Assembly (NCBI GenBank): GCA_037481875.1
Contig: JBBFKY010000001.1
Span: 248,001-312,000, forward strand
Direction: 5' to 3'
Origin: Desulfosoma sp.
GTDB taxonomy: Bacteria; Desulfobacterota; Syntrophobacteria; Syntrophobacterales; DSM-9756
Length of the DNA stretch: 64,000 bases
A program made the position numbers and the translations under genes. Shown here in pieces: positions 44,661 to 54,139 of this stretch. The notes below the pieces were generated by a model, which worked only from the letters and a program-made list of their open reading frames with translations, was not told the DNA's origin and ran no database searches. Each line of letters opens with the position of its first letter. Within the stretch, counting starts at the first letter, position 1.

Positions 44661-47279
44661 TTAAGAGCCCTTAGAATTCCCAAGAAACTTCGTCACGGTG
44701 CTTGTGGGCAGCACCTTGCGCAGCACCGCTTGCAGATCCTCCATGCAGTAAGGTTTGGCGATGCCGGCCTGAAACCCATAGGCTTGGGGTTGAGACATGA
44801 CCGGGTCGTTGGAATACCCGCTGGAGGCGACGGCGCGCACTTGAGGATCCAGGGCACGCAACTTTTCGATAACGTCCCGACCGCCCACACCTCCAGGCAC
44901 TGTCAGATCCAAGATGACGGCGTCGAAAGGTTTTCCTGCTTCCAAAGCCTTTTTGTAGCACAAAATGGCCTGGGCCCCTTCCTCCGTGGTCTCACTGGTC
45001 AATCCCAGTTGTTGCAACATGGCCGAGAGCACATCCCGCACGAGGGGATCATCATCCATGACAAGAACGCGCCCTGTTGCTCGAAAAGGTTCCTCCTCCA
45101 TAAAAGCTTGAGCCTGGTCGGTCTCGGTTGAGGAGGCCGGAAGGTAAAAGGTCACGCTGGTTCCCTGGCCGACCCTGGAGCGTACGGTCATGTGGCCGTC
45201 ATGTCTTTTGACGATGGAATAAGCTGTCGAAAGCCCTAAGCCGCTGCCTTCCTTTTTGGTGGTGAAATAGGGATCGAAGATCTTATCCAAATGCTCTTCG
45301 GGAATGCCGATACCCTGATCCTCAACGCACACGGCCACATAGCGGCCGGAAGCCAGAGTGGCATCACCGCCTTCCTCCACAAAAACGTTGCGGGCCTTGA
45401 CGGCCACGGTGCCTCCTTGAGGCATGGCCTGATGAGCGTTAATGACCAGATTTTGCATGACTTGGCTGATTTGGGCGGGATCGTAGTCCACAAGCCACAA
45501 ATCTTCGGGAAGATCAAAACAGGACTTGGAGGTGGTGCCCCGAAGGGAAAATTCCGTGCAGTCTCGAATGAGGTCCTGCAAGGAGCCCGTTTTCTTGATA
45601 GGAGCTCCACCCTTTGCAAAAGTGAGCAGCTGACGGGTGAGTTCCTGGGCTCTGAGGCAAGCTTTTTCCACGTGATCCAGACGATCACCGACGACAGCTC
45701 CGTTCTTTAAGGCGTGTTTGATAAGAGAAATATGCCCCAAAATGCCAGTAAGAATATTGTTGAAATCATGGGCGATTCCTCCCGCAAGAAGCCCTAGTGA
45801 TTCCAACTTTTGCGCTCGAAGCCGCTCCTGCTCCGCAAGTTTTCGATCACTTATATCTTGAACAAAAGTCCAGATGGAATCCGGGGTGCCGTCGGGACCA
45901 TGATGAAGATACATGCGGACTTCCACGTCCAAGAGGGTACCGTCCTTTCGAATCAGCTGCTTTTCAAATTTGTCCGAAAACCCTCGATCAAAGAGTTGTC
46001 GACGCATGGCTCGCGTCATAGCATCAAACCGATGAGGTGGGGTCATGTCCCCGCAAGCCACCCCCGCGATTTCACTAGGATCGTCGTAACCCAACATGAC
46101 AGCAAAAGGCCGGTTACATTCTAAAATGACACCTTGAAAATCCGTGCGAACGTACCCGTCTCGGCTTCGCTCATACAGCTCCCGGTAGCGCCGCTCCGAT
46201 TCCGCCAGCTGAGCTTGAGCCTCATGACGTCGCTGAAGCTCTTCGTGCAGCCGAGCGTTAGCTTCCTTAAGTTCGGCTGTTTTTGCGGCCACTTCTTCTT
46301 CCAAGCGCCGGGCAGCCTGATCCAGGATTTGCTCGGAATGCTGTTTCTGAAGCATGGCCCCTACCAGATGTGCCGCCGTCTTCAGGGCGTCGATTTCCAC
46401 GGTGGTCCAATGCCTGCGTGTGACACAATCGTCAAAGCCGATGAAACCCCAGAGGGTTCCGTCCAAAAAGATGGGTGCCGCCACCAGGGAAAGAATGTCT
46501 TGAGCTTCAAGAACAGGGCGTTCGGAAGCAGGAAAATCCTCGACAAGGCCGTAAATGGGTTCTCCTTTTAGGAACACCTCAAGCCACCGTCCAAAATCTG
46601 CTTCAACCATAGGAAAATTTTCCAGGTCGGGATTTCCTTTTTGCGAAGAAATTCCTTCAGCCGTCCATTCATAACGCTGGCTGGTCAGCAAAGTGCCGTT
46701 CGAGGCGCGGTGATTTTCAAAGATATAAACCCGGCTCACTTGAGCGGCTTCTCCCAGTCGACCCAGAACTTTTTCCAGGGGAACCTCGGTTCGTGAATGG
46801 AGAAGAAAGTATTCGGCGGCATAGGCGACAGCCTGAAGGATTGTATCCCGTGCGGATAGCGCCTGTTCCAGAGCCTTTCTTTCGGTAATATCTTGAAGCA
46901 TGCCGTGAAGCTCTCGCGTGCCGTTCTTGGCATGCACGACGCTCGCCTGGTCCAAGACCCAGCGAACCTGACCGTCCGAAGTGACGAGACGGTATTCACA
47001 GCACAGGGGCTCGGCTTTTTCCAAAGCTCGACGCCGTTCGGCTAAGACCTTTTCCCTGTCTTCCGGATGCACACATGCATGCCAAAAATCATCCTCATTG
47101 GACCCGCGAGAAGCGGTGAAGATCCGTTCCAGCTGCGGACTGATGTAAAGACAACGGCCGTTTTCACTTTGGGTCTCACAATAGACCACCGCCGGAAGAT
47201 GCTCCACAAGATTACGATAAGAAGGATCGGCCTCGACCCTTTTCCATTGGTCTTTAAGCTCCACCCCAGGCCTTTGCAT
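44661..47279 (-). CDS. hybrid sensor histidine kinase (PAS-GAF-PAS-HK-receiver)
   Basis: An 872-residue soluble hybrid kinase. In order: a PAS/PAC domain at about 18-135 (ending GMLQDITERKALEQAL), a GAF domain at about 150-320, a coiled-coil linker, a second PAS at about 365-485, the H box AGGIAHDFNNILTGILGHIS, the N box NLVINAHQAMPQGG, G1 EDQGIGIP, G2 GSGLGLSTAYSIV, and a C-terminal receiver (VLVMDDDPLVR, Asp in AVILDLTVPG). No transmembrane helix is seen, so it senses a cytoplasmic signal. It is convergent with the NtrC-type gene. Confidence 0.92.
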   Translation of the reverse strand: MQRPGVELKDQWKRVEADPSYRNLVEHLPAVVYCETQSENGRCLYISPQLERIFTASRGSNEDDFWHACVHPEDREKVLAERRRALEKAEPLCCEYRLVTSDGQVRWVLDQASVVHAKNGTRELHGMLQDITERKALEQALSARDTILQAVAYAAEYFLLHSRTEVPLEKVLGRLGEAAQVSRVYIFENHRASNGTLLTSQRYEWTAEGISSQKGNPDLENFPMVEADFGRWLEVFLKGEPIYGLVEDFPASERPVLEAQDILSLVAAPIFLDGTLWGFIGFDDCVTRRHWTTVEIDALKTAAHLVGAMLQKQHSEQILDQAARRLEEEVAAKTAELKEANARLHEELQRRHEAQAQLAESERRYRELYERSRDGYVRTDFQGVILECNRPFAVMLGYDDPSEIAGVACGDMTPPHRFDAMTRAMRRQLFDRGFSDKFEKQLIRKDGTLLDVEVRMYLHHGPDGTPDSIWTFVQDISDRKLAEQERLRAQKLESLGLLAGGIAHDFNNILTGILGHISLIKHALKNGAVVGDRLDHVEKACLRAQELTRQLLTFAKGGAPIKKTGSLQDLIRDCTEFSLRGTTSKSCFDLPEDLWLVDYDPAQISQVMQNLVINAHQAMPQGGTVAVKARNVFVEEGGDATLASGRYVAVCVEDQGIGIPEEHLDKIFDPYFTTKKEGSGLGLSTAYSIVKRHDGHMTVRSRVGQGTSVTFYLPASSTETDQAQAFMEEEPFRATGRVLVMDDDPLVRDVLSAMLQQLGLTSETTEEGAQAILCYKKALEAGKPFDAVILDLTVPGGVGGRDVIEKLRALDPQVRAVASSGYSNDPVMSQPQAYGFQAGIAKPYCMEDLQAVLRKVLPTSTVTKFLGNSKGS

Positions 47280-47534
47280 GGAATATTCCCCCCGTCTTCA
47301 CGTCGGCCCTGGACGGGCCTGTTCGGAAAAGCGCCTCAGGCTTTACGAGACACCGAAAAAAGGTTTCATCAGATTTGTCGAAATTCAAGGGGTTGTCAAC
47401 ATCGAGTCGACCCGTGGCTTTGAAAAATCTGGAACTGTCAGCTTCTTTTACAGTCCGTCAAATTCTGTGTGCCTTCAAGCACAAGCAAGGCGATGCTTCA
47501 AGGCATTCCACAGAGGCAGGCTTGTTTTTAAGAT

Positions 47535-47550
47535 TGGTGCAATTCTTGCC
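47535..47550 (+). promoter_or_regulatory. candidate sigma-54 promoter
   Basis: TGGTGCAATTCTTGCC keeps the GG-N10-GC spacing and the downstream TTGC of the sigma-54 consensus. It lies about 150 bases upstream of the cyclic-nucleotide-binding gene and kinase group. Confidence 0.5.
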
Positions 47551-47700
47551 TTATTGATAACCAAGCTTTTTCCTTTCGAGTCCGGCTGCCCTTCATCTTT
47601 TGTGGGCTGGGGACCGTAGGGACAAGCTTCTGAAACAGGATTGCTCGAATGGCGAGCGGCGCACGGTGTTTGTGGGTCTTTTGCACAAGGAGAGTTGTGT

Positions 47701-48183
47701 ATGATGAGCGTCGATGAACTCAAGGCCTGCCGTTTCTTCTTGGTCTTCGGCGATGCCGAGCTGGAAAAGATCGCTCAGGTGACCGAAAAGAAAAAGTACA
47801 CAAAAGGCGATGTGGTTTACCGAAACGGGGATGCCGCCCAAAAATTTTTCATTGTCCAAAAAGGCCTTGTGAGCCTTCGGGAATTCCAGCCCGGGGATGC
47901 CGTCGGCATCGCCTTTGAAACACGGGGTCCCGGAGAACTTTTTGGAGTAGCCTCCCTCATGCCCACCAAAGCCTACACCCTTACGGCCCTATGTCAGGAG
48001 GACACCGAACTCTACGAAGTGAATGTCAAGGGTCTCGAAGAAATCATTCAATGGGCGCCATCCATCGGCTACATTCTCATGAAGGAAGTGGCTCATATCT
48101 ATTTTGACAGATATCGACTGTGCAAACGTCAACTGTATCAAATGGTCAAGACACCGACCTTGATTACCGCTCTGCCGGGGTAG
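47701..48183 (+). CDS. cyclic-nucleotide-binding-domain protein, no DNA-binding domain
   Basis: A 160-residue protein consisting of a CRP-type cNMP domain (LVFGDAELEKIAQVTEKKKY, then GDVVYRNGDAAQKFFIVQKG and GELFGVASLM). It lacks the C-terminal HTH of CRP/FNR, so it is probably a ligand sensor or protein-binding module. No cysteine pattern suggests FNR-like iron-sulfur sensing. It lies just upstream of a Cache kinase. Ligand unknown; the phosphate-binding RxA motif of true cAMP sites was not recognised. Confidence 0.8.
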   Translation: MMSVDELKACRFFLVFGDAELEKIAQVTEKKKYTKGDVVYRNGDAAQKFFIVQKGLVSLREFQPGDAVGIAFETRGPGELFGVASLMPTKAYTLTALCQEDTELYEVNVKGLEEIIQWAPSIGYILMKEVAHIYFDRYRLCKRQLYQMVKTPTLITALPG

Positions 48184-48230
48184 GCTTTTCAGCGGTTGCG
48201 AAAGCTCGTTGTCGAGATCATGGAACGGAA

Positions 48231-48258
48231 GGCGCAAGCTGCGAAGGCGGCTTGCGCC
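48231..48258. promoter_or_regulatory. strong hairpin between the cNMP and kinase genes
   Basis: GGCGCAAGC and GCTTGCGCC form a perfect 9-bp stem around a 10-base loop, with no T-run. It could attenuate, stabilise or bind a regulator. Confidence 0.5.
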
Positions 48259-48361
48259 GAAGGGCGGTCTTCACCTCCCGTTCAGCCTGGAACATGGTTT
48301 GGCGGGAAGGACATTGGCGAAGATACTTTCATCTGCCTGTTCGAGCACTCATGAGACGCCC

Positions 48362-50032
48362 ATGGAAGATAAATATTCCAATCTTCGACTAAAGTTTTTG
48401 GCTTCAATGCTGGCCTTTTCCTTGATTCCGCTCTTTATTGTGGGAATCAGCCTCTACTATCAGTTCGACAGAGCCTATCGGACTCGAGTGGAAAACAACC
48501 TTGGAAGCTTGTTGAATGATCGTCGGCATGCCCTGGATCTTTTTTTTGAAGAACGCCTTTCCCAACTCTACACCGTGGCTTACACCCAGACCTTTGACCA
48601 GATCAGCTCCCAGGAGAAACTCAACGAGATCTTTGACCTCATGCAGCGCCGCTCCAAATATTATGTGGACTTAGGGGTTATTGATGATCAAGGCCATCAT
48701 GTGGCCTATGTGGGGCCGTATTCCCTCAAAGGCGTTAATTACAAGGATTCCGATTGGTTTCAATCGGTGCGCCTTCGAGGGATTCATATCAGCGATGTTT
48801 TCTTGGGGGTACGAAACTTTCCCCATTTTGTCATCGCGATCCTGCGTCGCGAAGGCGACAGGTCTTGGATTCTCAGGGCAACCATCAACACGGATCTTTT
48901 TGAATCCATGGTCAAGGCGGCGCAAACGGGAGAATACGGTGATGCTTTTCTGCTCAATGAAGAAAACGTGCTGCAGACCTCCTCTCGCTTTCTGGGACCT
49001 GTTATGGCAAATCCGGGCATCCCCGCTCTGCCCCGGTTCGTCGGCACCCGCATCATGACCCAAGACGTCGGCCTGCGTTCCATGATCGTCGGGGCCACAT
49101 GGCTGACGAGCGTCCCCTGGATGCTGGTCGTCATGGAAGATCCTCAGGAAGAGTATCTTCCCATCCTTCAGACTCGATCTTTGGCTCTGATTCTTCTAGC
49201 GGCGGGTGTCGCTGCCGTGGTGCTCGGCGCCGTTTTTGTGGTGAACCTCATGATTTTGCAGCTTCAAGAAGCCGACCGGCAAAAAGCTTTGCTGGATGCA
49301 GACCTCATGCAGACGAGCAAAATGGCTGCCTTGGGTCGTTTGGCGGCGGGCATCGCCCATGAAATCAACAATCCTTTGGCTGTCATTCAGGAAAAGGCAG
49401 GTTGGATTCAGGATCTGTTAGAAGAGGAAGATCTCAGGAAAAGTGAGAATTTCAGAGAATTTGAAGCCGCCATCGCCAAGATACAGCACCATGTGGATCG
49501 CGCCCGCAACGTGACCCATCGGCTTCTTGGTTTTGCACGCCGCATGGAACCCGTGAGACATCCCGTCAATGTGAACAAAGTTGTGGAGGAAACCCTGACC
49601 TTTTTGGAGAACGAAGCGCGGCATCGCAATATCACAATGCATGTGGAACTGGAGGAAGGTCTTCCGGAAGTGATCAGTGACGGGGCTCAGGTGCAGCAAG
49701 TACTTTTGAACATCATCAATAACGCCATTGATGCTGTGCAAAAAGACGGGCATGTGTTCATCAAAACGCACTTCGAAAAGCCTTTGCAACAAGTGATGGT
49801 GGAAGTTCGGGATACGGGGCCGGGTATTCCGGATGAAATTTTGGACAAGATTTTCGATCCGTTCTTCACAACCAAAAAGCTTGGCAGCGGAACAGGCCTG
49901 GGGTTGAGTATCTGCCATAGCATCATGACGAAACTTGGAGGTCGCATTGAAGCACGCAACAGCCCTCAAGGGGGCGCCGTTTTTATCATCACCCTGCCCT
50001 TGCAGGCTCCGGGGGCGTCTCCTGCCATGTAA
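48362..50032 (+). CDS. Cache-domain sensor histidine kinase (paralog)
   Basis: A 556-residue kinase closely like the one at 34063. Transmembrane helices lie at about 11-32 and 282-302. The extracytoplasmic domain has [19 protein letters not shown] and [19 protein letters not shown], nearly shared with the paralog. The H box is [20 protein letters not shown], the N box [13 protein letters not shown]1 RDTGPGIP, and G2 [12 protein letters not shown]. The start ATG at 48362 has a weak ribosome site; an alternative start is possible. The receiver at 50080 follows, likely its partner. Confidence 0.9.
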   Translation: MEDKYSNLRLKFLASMLAFSLIPLFIVGISLYYQFDRAYRTRVENNLGSLLNDRRHALDLFFEERLSQLYTVAYTQTFDQISSQEKLNEIFDLMQRRSKYYVDLGVIDDQGHHVAYVGPYSLKGVNYKDSDWFQSVRLRGIHISDVFLGVRNFPHFVIAILRREGDRSWILRATINTDLFESMVKAAQTGEYGDAFLLNEENVLQTSSRFLGPVMANPGIPALPRFVGTRIMTQDVGLRSMIVGATWLTSVPWMLVVMEDPQEEYLPILQTRSLALILLAAGVAAVVLGAVFVVNLMILQLQEADRQKALLDADLMQTSKMAALGRLAAGIAHEINNPLAVIQEKAGWIQDLLEEEDLRKSENFREFEAAIAKIQHHVDRARNVTHRLLGFARRMEPVRHPVNVNKVVEETLTFLENEARHRNITMHVELEEGLPEVISDGAQVQQVLLNIINNAIDAVQKDGHVFIKTHFEKPLQQVMVEVRDTGPGIPDEILDKIFDPFFTTKKLGSGTGLGLSICHSIMTKLGGRIEARNSPQGGAVFIITLPLQAPGASPAM

Positions 50033-50079
50033 AAAAGCCGGTCAGGGAGAGAGAACGTGTTGAAGGGAGGTATGGTTCT

Positions 50080-50478
50080 ATGGATCGGCCACCGTACCGA
50101 GTGATGGTCGTGGACGACGAAGCCGATTTTCTGGAAACCCTTGTTCGACGTCTGGAAAAGCGTCAAGTGGAGGTCGTCGGGGTTCCGGGGGGGCGGGAAG
50201 CCTTGGAAGTTCTTTCGCAGCGCCCTGTGGATGTGGTGATTTTGGATGTGCGCATGCCCGGCATGGACGGTTTGGAGGTGCTTCAGGAAATCAAAAAGCG
50301 CTGGCCTCTTGTGGAAGTTATTCTGCTCACGGGACATGCCTCGGTGGAATCCGGACTTCAGGGCATGGAATTGGGGGCTTTCGATTACGTCATGAAACCC
50401 TGTAAGCTGACTGAGCTTTTACCGAAGATTGAGCTGGCCTATGAACGCAAATGCCTTCGCGAAAAAGCTTTGCAATGA
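50080..50478 (+). CDS. single-domain response regulator
   Basis: A 132-residue receiver with VMVVDDEADF, phosphoacceptor Asp in VVILDVRMPGMDG, Thr in LLTGHASVE and Lys in VMKPCK. No output domain. It follows the Cache kinase and is convergent with the PiT permease gene, with which it overlaps by 60 bases at the 3' ends. Confidence 0.88.
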   Translation: MDRPPYRVMVVDDEADFLETLVRRLEKRQVEVVGVPGGREALEVLSQRPVDVVILDVRMPGMDGLEVLQEIKKRWPLVEVILLTGHASVESGLQGMELGAFDYVMKPCKLTELLPKIELAYERKCLREKALQ

Positions 50479-51414
50479 ATCGGCCCCCACGAGAAGAAAG
50501 AGCGAATGGAGTCCCAGAGTGAGCATTCCGGCGCATATGGGCGTCAGAACCCATCCGAGACCGATTTTGAGCACCACTCTTTTGTTAATGGTTTGAAGTC
50601 CTTTGACGAACCCAATGCCCACAACAGCGCCCACCACGGCCTGGGAGGACGACACGGGCACCGCCACCTGGGTGAACAGGTGAAGGGTGGCGGCTTCGGC
50701 AAACACCACGACCATGGCCGAAAAAGGATCCAAAGGCACGATTCCTTTGCCCACCGTCATCATGACACGCCCGCTGTACGTGAGGACCCCTGAGGCAATG
50801 CTCAAACCTCCGATCAGAGCCCCCAGACGAAGGTCCAGAAGTCCCGAGGTGACATAGACCCCTGTGACGTTGGCCACACTGTTGGCTCCCAAACTGTAGG
50901 CTGCGTAACAGCCGGTTACCAGCACGGCCACGAAATAGAACCGGTTTCGAGCCGAGAAAGACTTGATCTGGACCGTCACGAGTTTTTCAAGGCCACGATG
51001 CAAAAGGCTGCTGGCGATCAGGGCACTAAGCGGGGTGAGAGTCCAGCAGATCACAATTTTGGTCAGTTGAGAAAAATCAGGGGACGAGTTCAGAAGGGAC
51101 CAGCCGAGAATGGCCCCCACAAGGGCTTGAGATGTGGAAGCCGGGACACCTGCTCGTGTGAGCGCCGTCATGGTCACGGCGGTAGAGCTGGTCAAAATGA
51201 AAGCGGTGTCGGCGTGAACATAGGCCAGCTTGGCATAAGTGCTTACGCACTTGGTTCCTTCCACGACCGCTCCCAAAACCACATAAGCCGCGGTAAGCCA
51301 AAGGGCTTGGGAGAAGCGCAGAAGGCCACTGGCCACAGCGGTTCCGAAAATATTGGCGCAATGATTCGCCCCCAGACTCCATCCCAGAAAAAGCCCGCCG
51401 AAGATCCGCCACAT
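50419..51414 (-). CDS. PiT-family inorganic phosphate/sulfate permease
   Basis: A 331-residue integral membrane protein. The two duplicated signature motifs are GANHCANIFGTAVASG near residue 16 and GANSVANVTGVYVTSG near residue 175, versus the family consensus GANDVANA. PiT proteins carry phosphate, while CysP members carry sulfate; the Asp of the consensus is changed to His and Ser, so substrate or coupling could be modified. It is in a minus-strand operon with a DUF47/PhoU-like protein, which fits phosphate or anion regulation. Confidence 0.88.
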   Translation of the reverse strand: MWRIFGGLFLGWSLGANHCANIFGTAVASGLLRFSQALWLTAAYVVLGAVVEGTKCVSTYAKLAYVHADTAFILTSSTAVTMTALTRAGVPASTSQALVGAILGWSLLNSSPDFSQLTKIVICWTLTPLSALIASSLLHRGLEKLVTVQIKSFSARNRFYFVAVLVTGCYAAYSLGANSVANVTGVYVTSGLLDLRLGALIGGLSIASGVLTYSGRVMMTVGKGIVPLDPFSAMVVVFAEAATLHLFTQVAVPVSSSQAVVGAVVGIGFVKGLQTINKRVVLKIGLGWVLTPICAGMLTLGLHSLFLLVGADSLQSFFAKAFAFIGQLNLR

Positions 51415-51443
51415 TACTCCCGCCCCTCTTGTTCAGAACCTGT

Positions 51444-52070
51444 CTAGCGGAAGCTCACGGTGAGCACATAAAGGGCGTCGCTGGCATCTTCAATGAGGTC
51501 GCTAAAGGTGGTGAGGCTTTCAAGAAAGTCGGCGTAAAACTTGCCCTGCCAAAACTCGGAGACAGGAAGACTGTGGATTTTTTGGTAGATTTCCGCTTTT
51601 AGGTCGTCGACGCGTTTTTCCAAAATGCGAATGGCCAAGACCTGTTCGCGAATGTCCTGGCCTTGGACGGCCCTTTGAAAGGCGATGCTGAGGATTTCAC
51701 ACATTTCCTTGTTAAGCGAGGTGATGGTACGGCATTCTTCAGCAGTGGAGTCATGGAGATTGATGCGTTCAAAATACCGTGCCGTGTCTTCCACGGTATC
51801 AAAAGCTTGGTCCACCAGTTCCACGAAACGACATAAATTTGGCCGAATATAGGGTAGAAAAGCCCCTTCGAAGATGATGGACAAAGCGTGACGTCTGGCC
51901 ATGTCACCTTCACGTTCCAGGTCGTAGATGGTTTCGGCTCGTGATTTTTCGCCTTGATGAATAAGATCGGCCAAGACTCCATTGGCCGAGCACAGGAGAC
52001 GCAGATGCTCGTGCATGGCCGTGAGAGCGGCTTCCTCTTTGCGGTCTCCGCGCATCCACTTCTTAAACAT
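51444..52070 (-). CDS. DUF47/PhoU-like protein
   Basis: A 208-residue all-helical protein of the DUF47/PhoU-related family, which typically pairs with PiT permeases. DLEREGDMARRHAL and FVELVDQAFDTVEDTARYF fit the two-helix-repeat E-x3-D-x3 pattern that binds metal in PhoU proteins. AAGGAACGCTC precedes the ATG at 52070. It overlaps the CBS gene by 8 bases upstream and lies 29 bases before the PiT gene. Confidence 0.88.
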   Translation of the reverse strand: MFKKWMRGDRKEEAALTAMHEHLRLLCSANGVLADLIHQGEKSRAETIYDLEREGDMARRHALSIIFEGAFLPYIRPNLCRFVELVDQAFDTVEDTARYFERINLHDSTAEECRTITSLNKEMCEILSIAFQRAVQGQDIREQVLAIRILEKRVDDLKAEIYQKIHSLPVSEFWQGKFYADFLESLTTFSDLIEDASDALYVLTVSFR

Positions 52071-52464
52071 GAGCGTTCCTTGCCCTATCGATGAGCGCAG
52101 CCTGCATAATGTCCATAAGGGCGACGACGCCCACAAGCTTTCCCTGGTCGCAGACGAAGACTCGAGCCACATTGGCCTGTTCCATAAGGGCCGCCACATT
52201 CTGGACGCTTTCATCCTTGGACACGCATCGCAGAGGCCGACACGCGATATCTCCCACGCGAACCGTCATAGGATTCAGCCCTTTGGCCAGCACCTTAAAG
52301 ACGACATCCCGGGCCGTGACCACCCCATCCGTTTCCGAAGGCTGAGAGGCCCGCACAAGCAGGGATCGAATGCGCTTGTCGACCATTTTCTCAAGAGCCT
52401 CGTAGACCGTAGCGTTGGATGAAATCGACTCCAGCTTTCGTGTCATGATCTCTTCCAGTTTCAT
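52063..52464 (-). CDS. CBS-domain protein
   Basis: A 133-residue protein made of two CBS motifs (IMTRKLESISSNATVYEALE and VGDIACRPLRCVSKDESVQN), with closing TARDVVFKV and LMDIMQAAL. Adenine-nucleotide sensing is likely. It overlaps the DUF47 gene and thus links energy state to the PiT permease unit. Compare the CBS protein at 37610 beside the DASS permease. Confidence 0.88.
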   Translation of the reverse strand: MKLEEIMTRKLESISSNATVYEALEKMVDKRIRSLLVRASQPSETDGVVTARDVVFKVLAKGLNPMTVRVGDIACRPLRCVSKDESVQNVAALMEQANVARVFVCDQGKLVGVVALMDIMQAALIDRARNAHV

Positions 52465-52513
52465 AAGCTCCTCTTCCTGGAACTCTTTGCAGGGGTTTCA
52501 CGAACCCGGAAAA

Positions 52514-53287
52514 CTAAAGACGGGATACGTAGACAACGGCGGGCAGCCTCTGCGTTTCCTGAAGCCGGGCTTGAGCGTCGTTGAGGCTGACCGATTCCAC
52601 TTGGGCCGTGCCCAAAACTCGACCATCATGGGTAACAATCTTTACAGTGTCCCCCGGCGCCAGACCGTCGGTGCTTCCCAGCCCGAAAAAAACGGTGATG
52701 GTTTTGTCCTTGTTTTGAAGGGTTCGATAAACCGGTGCCATGCCTTGTCGCCGCAACTCTTGGTCCATCTTGTCACCAGCCTTATAGGACAACCAGAAGC
52801 ACAACACAAGAATCGGAAAAGCGCAGGCGGCCCCAACCCAGGGGCTGACACCAAGGTAACGCTGCACAAGGGATCGCTGTGAAGCGTGGTAGAGCTGCGC
52901 ATCGGCGAAAACGTGCAAGGAGTACAAAGGGTTTTCGGCAGCTTCCTCAGGTTTTTCTCCATGCAGGAACACGCGGAGGGTATAGGAGCCCTCGGGGGTT
53001 GTCGGCTCCACGGTGAGCTGAGCTCGCCAGAGCCGGCCTGTTGCTTCAAGAAACTGAAGGGAAACGCCAGGAGCCGTGGTTTCGTAGGTCAACCAACGTA
53101 AATCGGGAATGGCCGCTTCCGTCTTTCCCGCCACAGGTTTTTCCATGCCGGGGTACAGGCGAATCTCACGTTTCGGGGTTCGAAGGATATCCAAAATACC
53201 GTCAAGGACGCACAGGATCAGTATAAGCCCGACCACAAGGCCGAGCTTCTGAAATACCGTTGGTTGGGCTCCATGGGTAGAGGCCAT
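52514..53287 (-). CDS. membrane protein, unknown
   Basis: A 257-residue protein with two transmembrane helices, at about residues 14-32 (LGLVVGLILILCVLDGILDI) and about 150-170 (VGAACAFPILVLCFWLSY). The region between (about 115 residues) is beta-rich and probably extracytoplasmic. The C-terminal 80 residues are beta-rich and cytoplasmic (FFGLGSTDGLAPGDTVKIVT). No family recognised. It abuts the small gene upstream and is in the transporter operon. Confidence 0.7.
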   Translation of the reverse strand: MASTHGAQPTVFQKLGLVVGLILILCVLDGILDILRTPKREIRLYPGMEKPVAGKTEAAIPDLRWLTYETTAPGVSLQFLEATGRLWRAQLTVEPTTPEGSYTLRVFLHGEKPEEAAENPLYSLHVFADAQLYHASQRSLVQRYLGVSPWVGAACAFPILVLCFWLSYKAGDKMDQELRRQGMAPVYRTLQNKDKTITVFFGLGSTDGLAPGDTVKIVTHDGRVLGTAQVESVSLNDAQARLQETQRLPAVVYVSRL

Positions 53288-53288
53288 G

Positions 53289-53504
53289 TCAGTTCTCTCC
53301 GTGTGCGGTCAGACTGACTCCGGACAGACGCCGCACAAGGATCCAAGCCGTCAGCACGGTAACAAAGGCCATGGGCAGGTAGGTTTTGAGAAATACATTA
53401 GCCATGGCTTTTCCATAAGGCGCGCTCCAGTACATGCTTACCGCCAGCTCTGCCAGAAGCAATAGATCCATAAGGAGAACGATCAGTCTTTTCCGCGTTA
53501 TCAT
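53289..53504 (-). CDS. small membrane protein
   Basis: A 71-residue protein with two hydrophobic helices, at about residues 6-24 (RLIVLLMDLLLLAELAVSMY) and 41-58 (YLPMAFVTVLTAWILVRR). GGGAGGTCGCC precedes the ATG at 53504. It ends one base before the next gene, so co-transcribed. No family recognised. Confidence 0.65.
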   Translation of the reverse strand: MITRKRLIVLLMDLLLLAELAVSMYWSAPYGKAMANVFLKTYLPMAFVTVLTAWILVRRLSGVSLTAHGEN

Positions 53505-53622
53505 GGCGACCTCCCGGTCCTGAACGGAGTTCCCTTTTTTTGTTCCACTCCTTGCAAAGCGGGCTTCGGCGCGAGAAGAGTTCGCCGAAGCACCGCTCAC
53601 AATCACAAAAAGGCCGTTATTT

Positions 53623-53961
53623 TTATTTTTTCTTTAGATCTTGTTTGGAGACATTCATAATGCGTACTGCGATGCGCTCTGTGTTTTGGGTTCGAAAAGC
53701 GATACGTATCACATCCCCGGGTTGTGGTGGAATGCCGATAAGGGTTTGTTTCACGATCTTATACTCGGACGTCACTCCCGTGGGACGGCCGTAGGGATGT
53801 TCCTGGCTCTTGTGCGTATCGAATTCCTCGATAGTCAACGTGTTGTTGGCTTTGTCCACCGAGAGAACTTTTCCTTGAGCGACCTCTGCGGCCAGGCTGA
53901 CGGATGTCATGACAAGTGAGGCCGCAAAGACCAAAAGGGCGCCAAACAGGATTCGTTTCAT
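53623..53961 (-). CDS. secreted small protein
   Basis: A 112-residue protein with a signal peptide (KRILFGALLVFAASLVMTSV, cleavage likely after SLA). The mature 90 residues form a small beta domain (GKVLSVDKANNTLTIEEFD then GDVIRIAFRTQNTERIAVR), recalling an OB-like periplasmic fold. GGAGG precedes the ATG at 53961. It lies between the membrane genes and the TauE gene. Function unknown. Confidence 0.7.
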   Translation of the reverse strand: MKRILFGALLVFAASLVMTSVSLAAEVAQGKVLSVDKANNTLTIEEFDTHKSQEHPYGRPTGVTSEYKIVKQTLIGIPPQPGDVIRIAFRTQNTERIAVRIMNVSKQDLKKK

Positions 53962-54139
53962 GAAAAGACCTCCAGTTTTAGGGTTTTTTGAACTCATGTG
54001 TCGCTTGCCGCAATCGACTCTATCGGCCGGCTCATGGCTCTCGCAAGCTCACAAAAGCTTATTGTTTGAACTTATCGTTGAGATCCGGAACCTCATGGAC
54101 CGGCCGCGCTTTGGCGCCACCGGTCATGAATGTGCCAAG

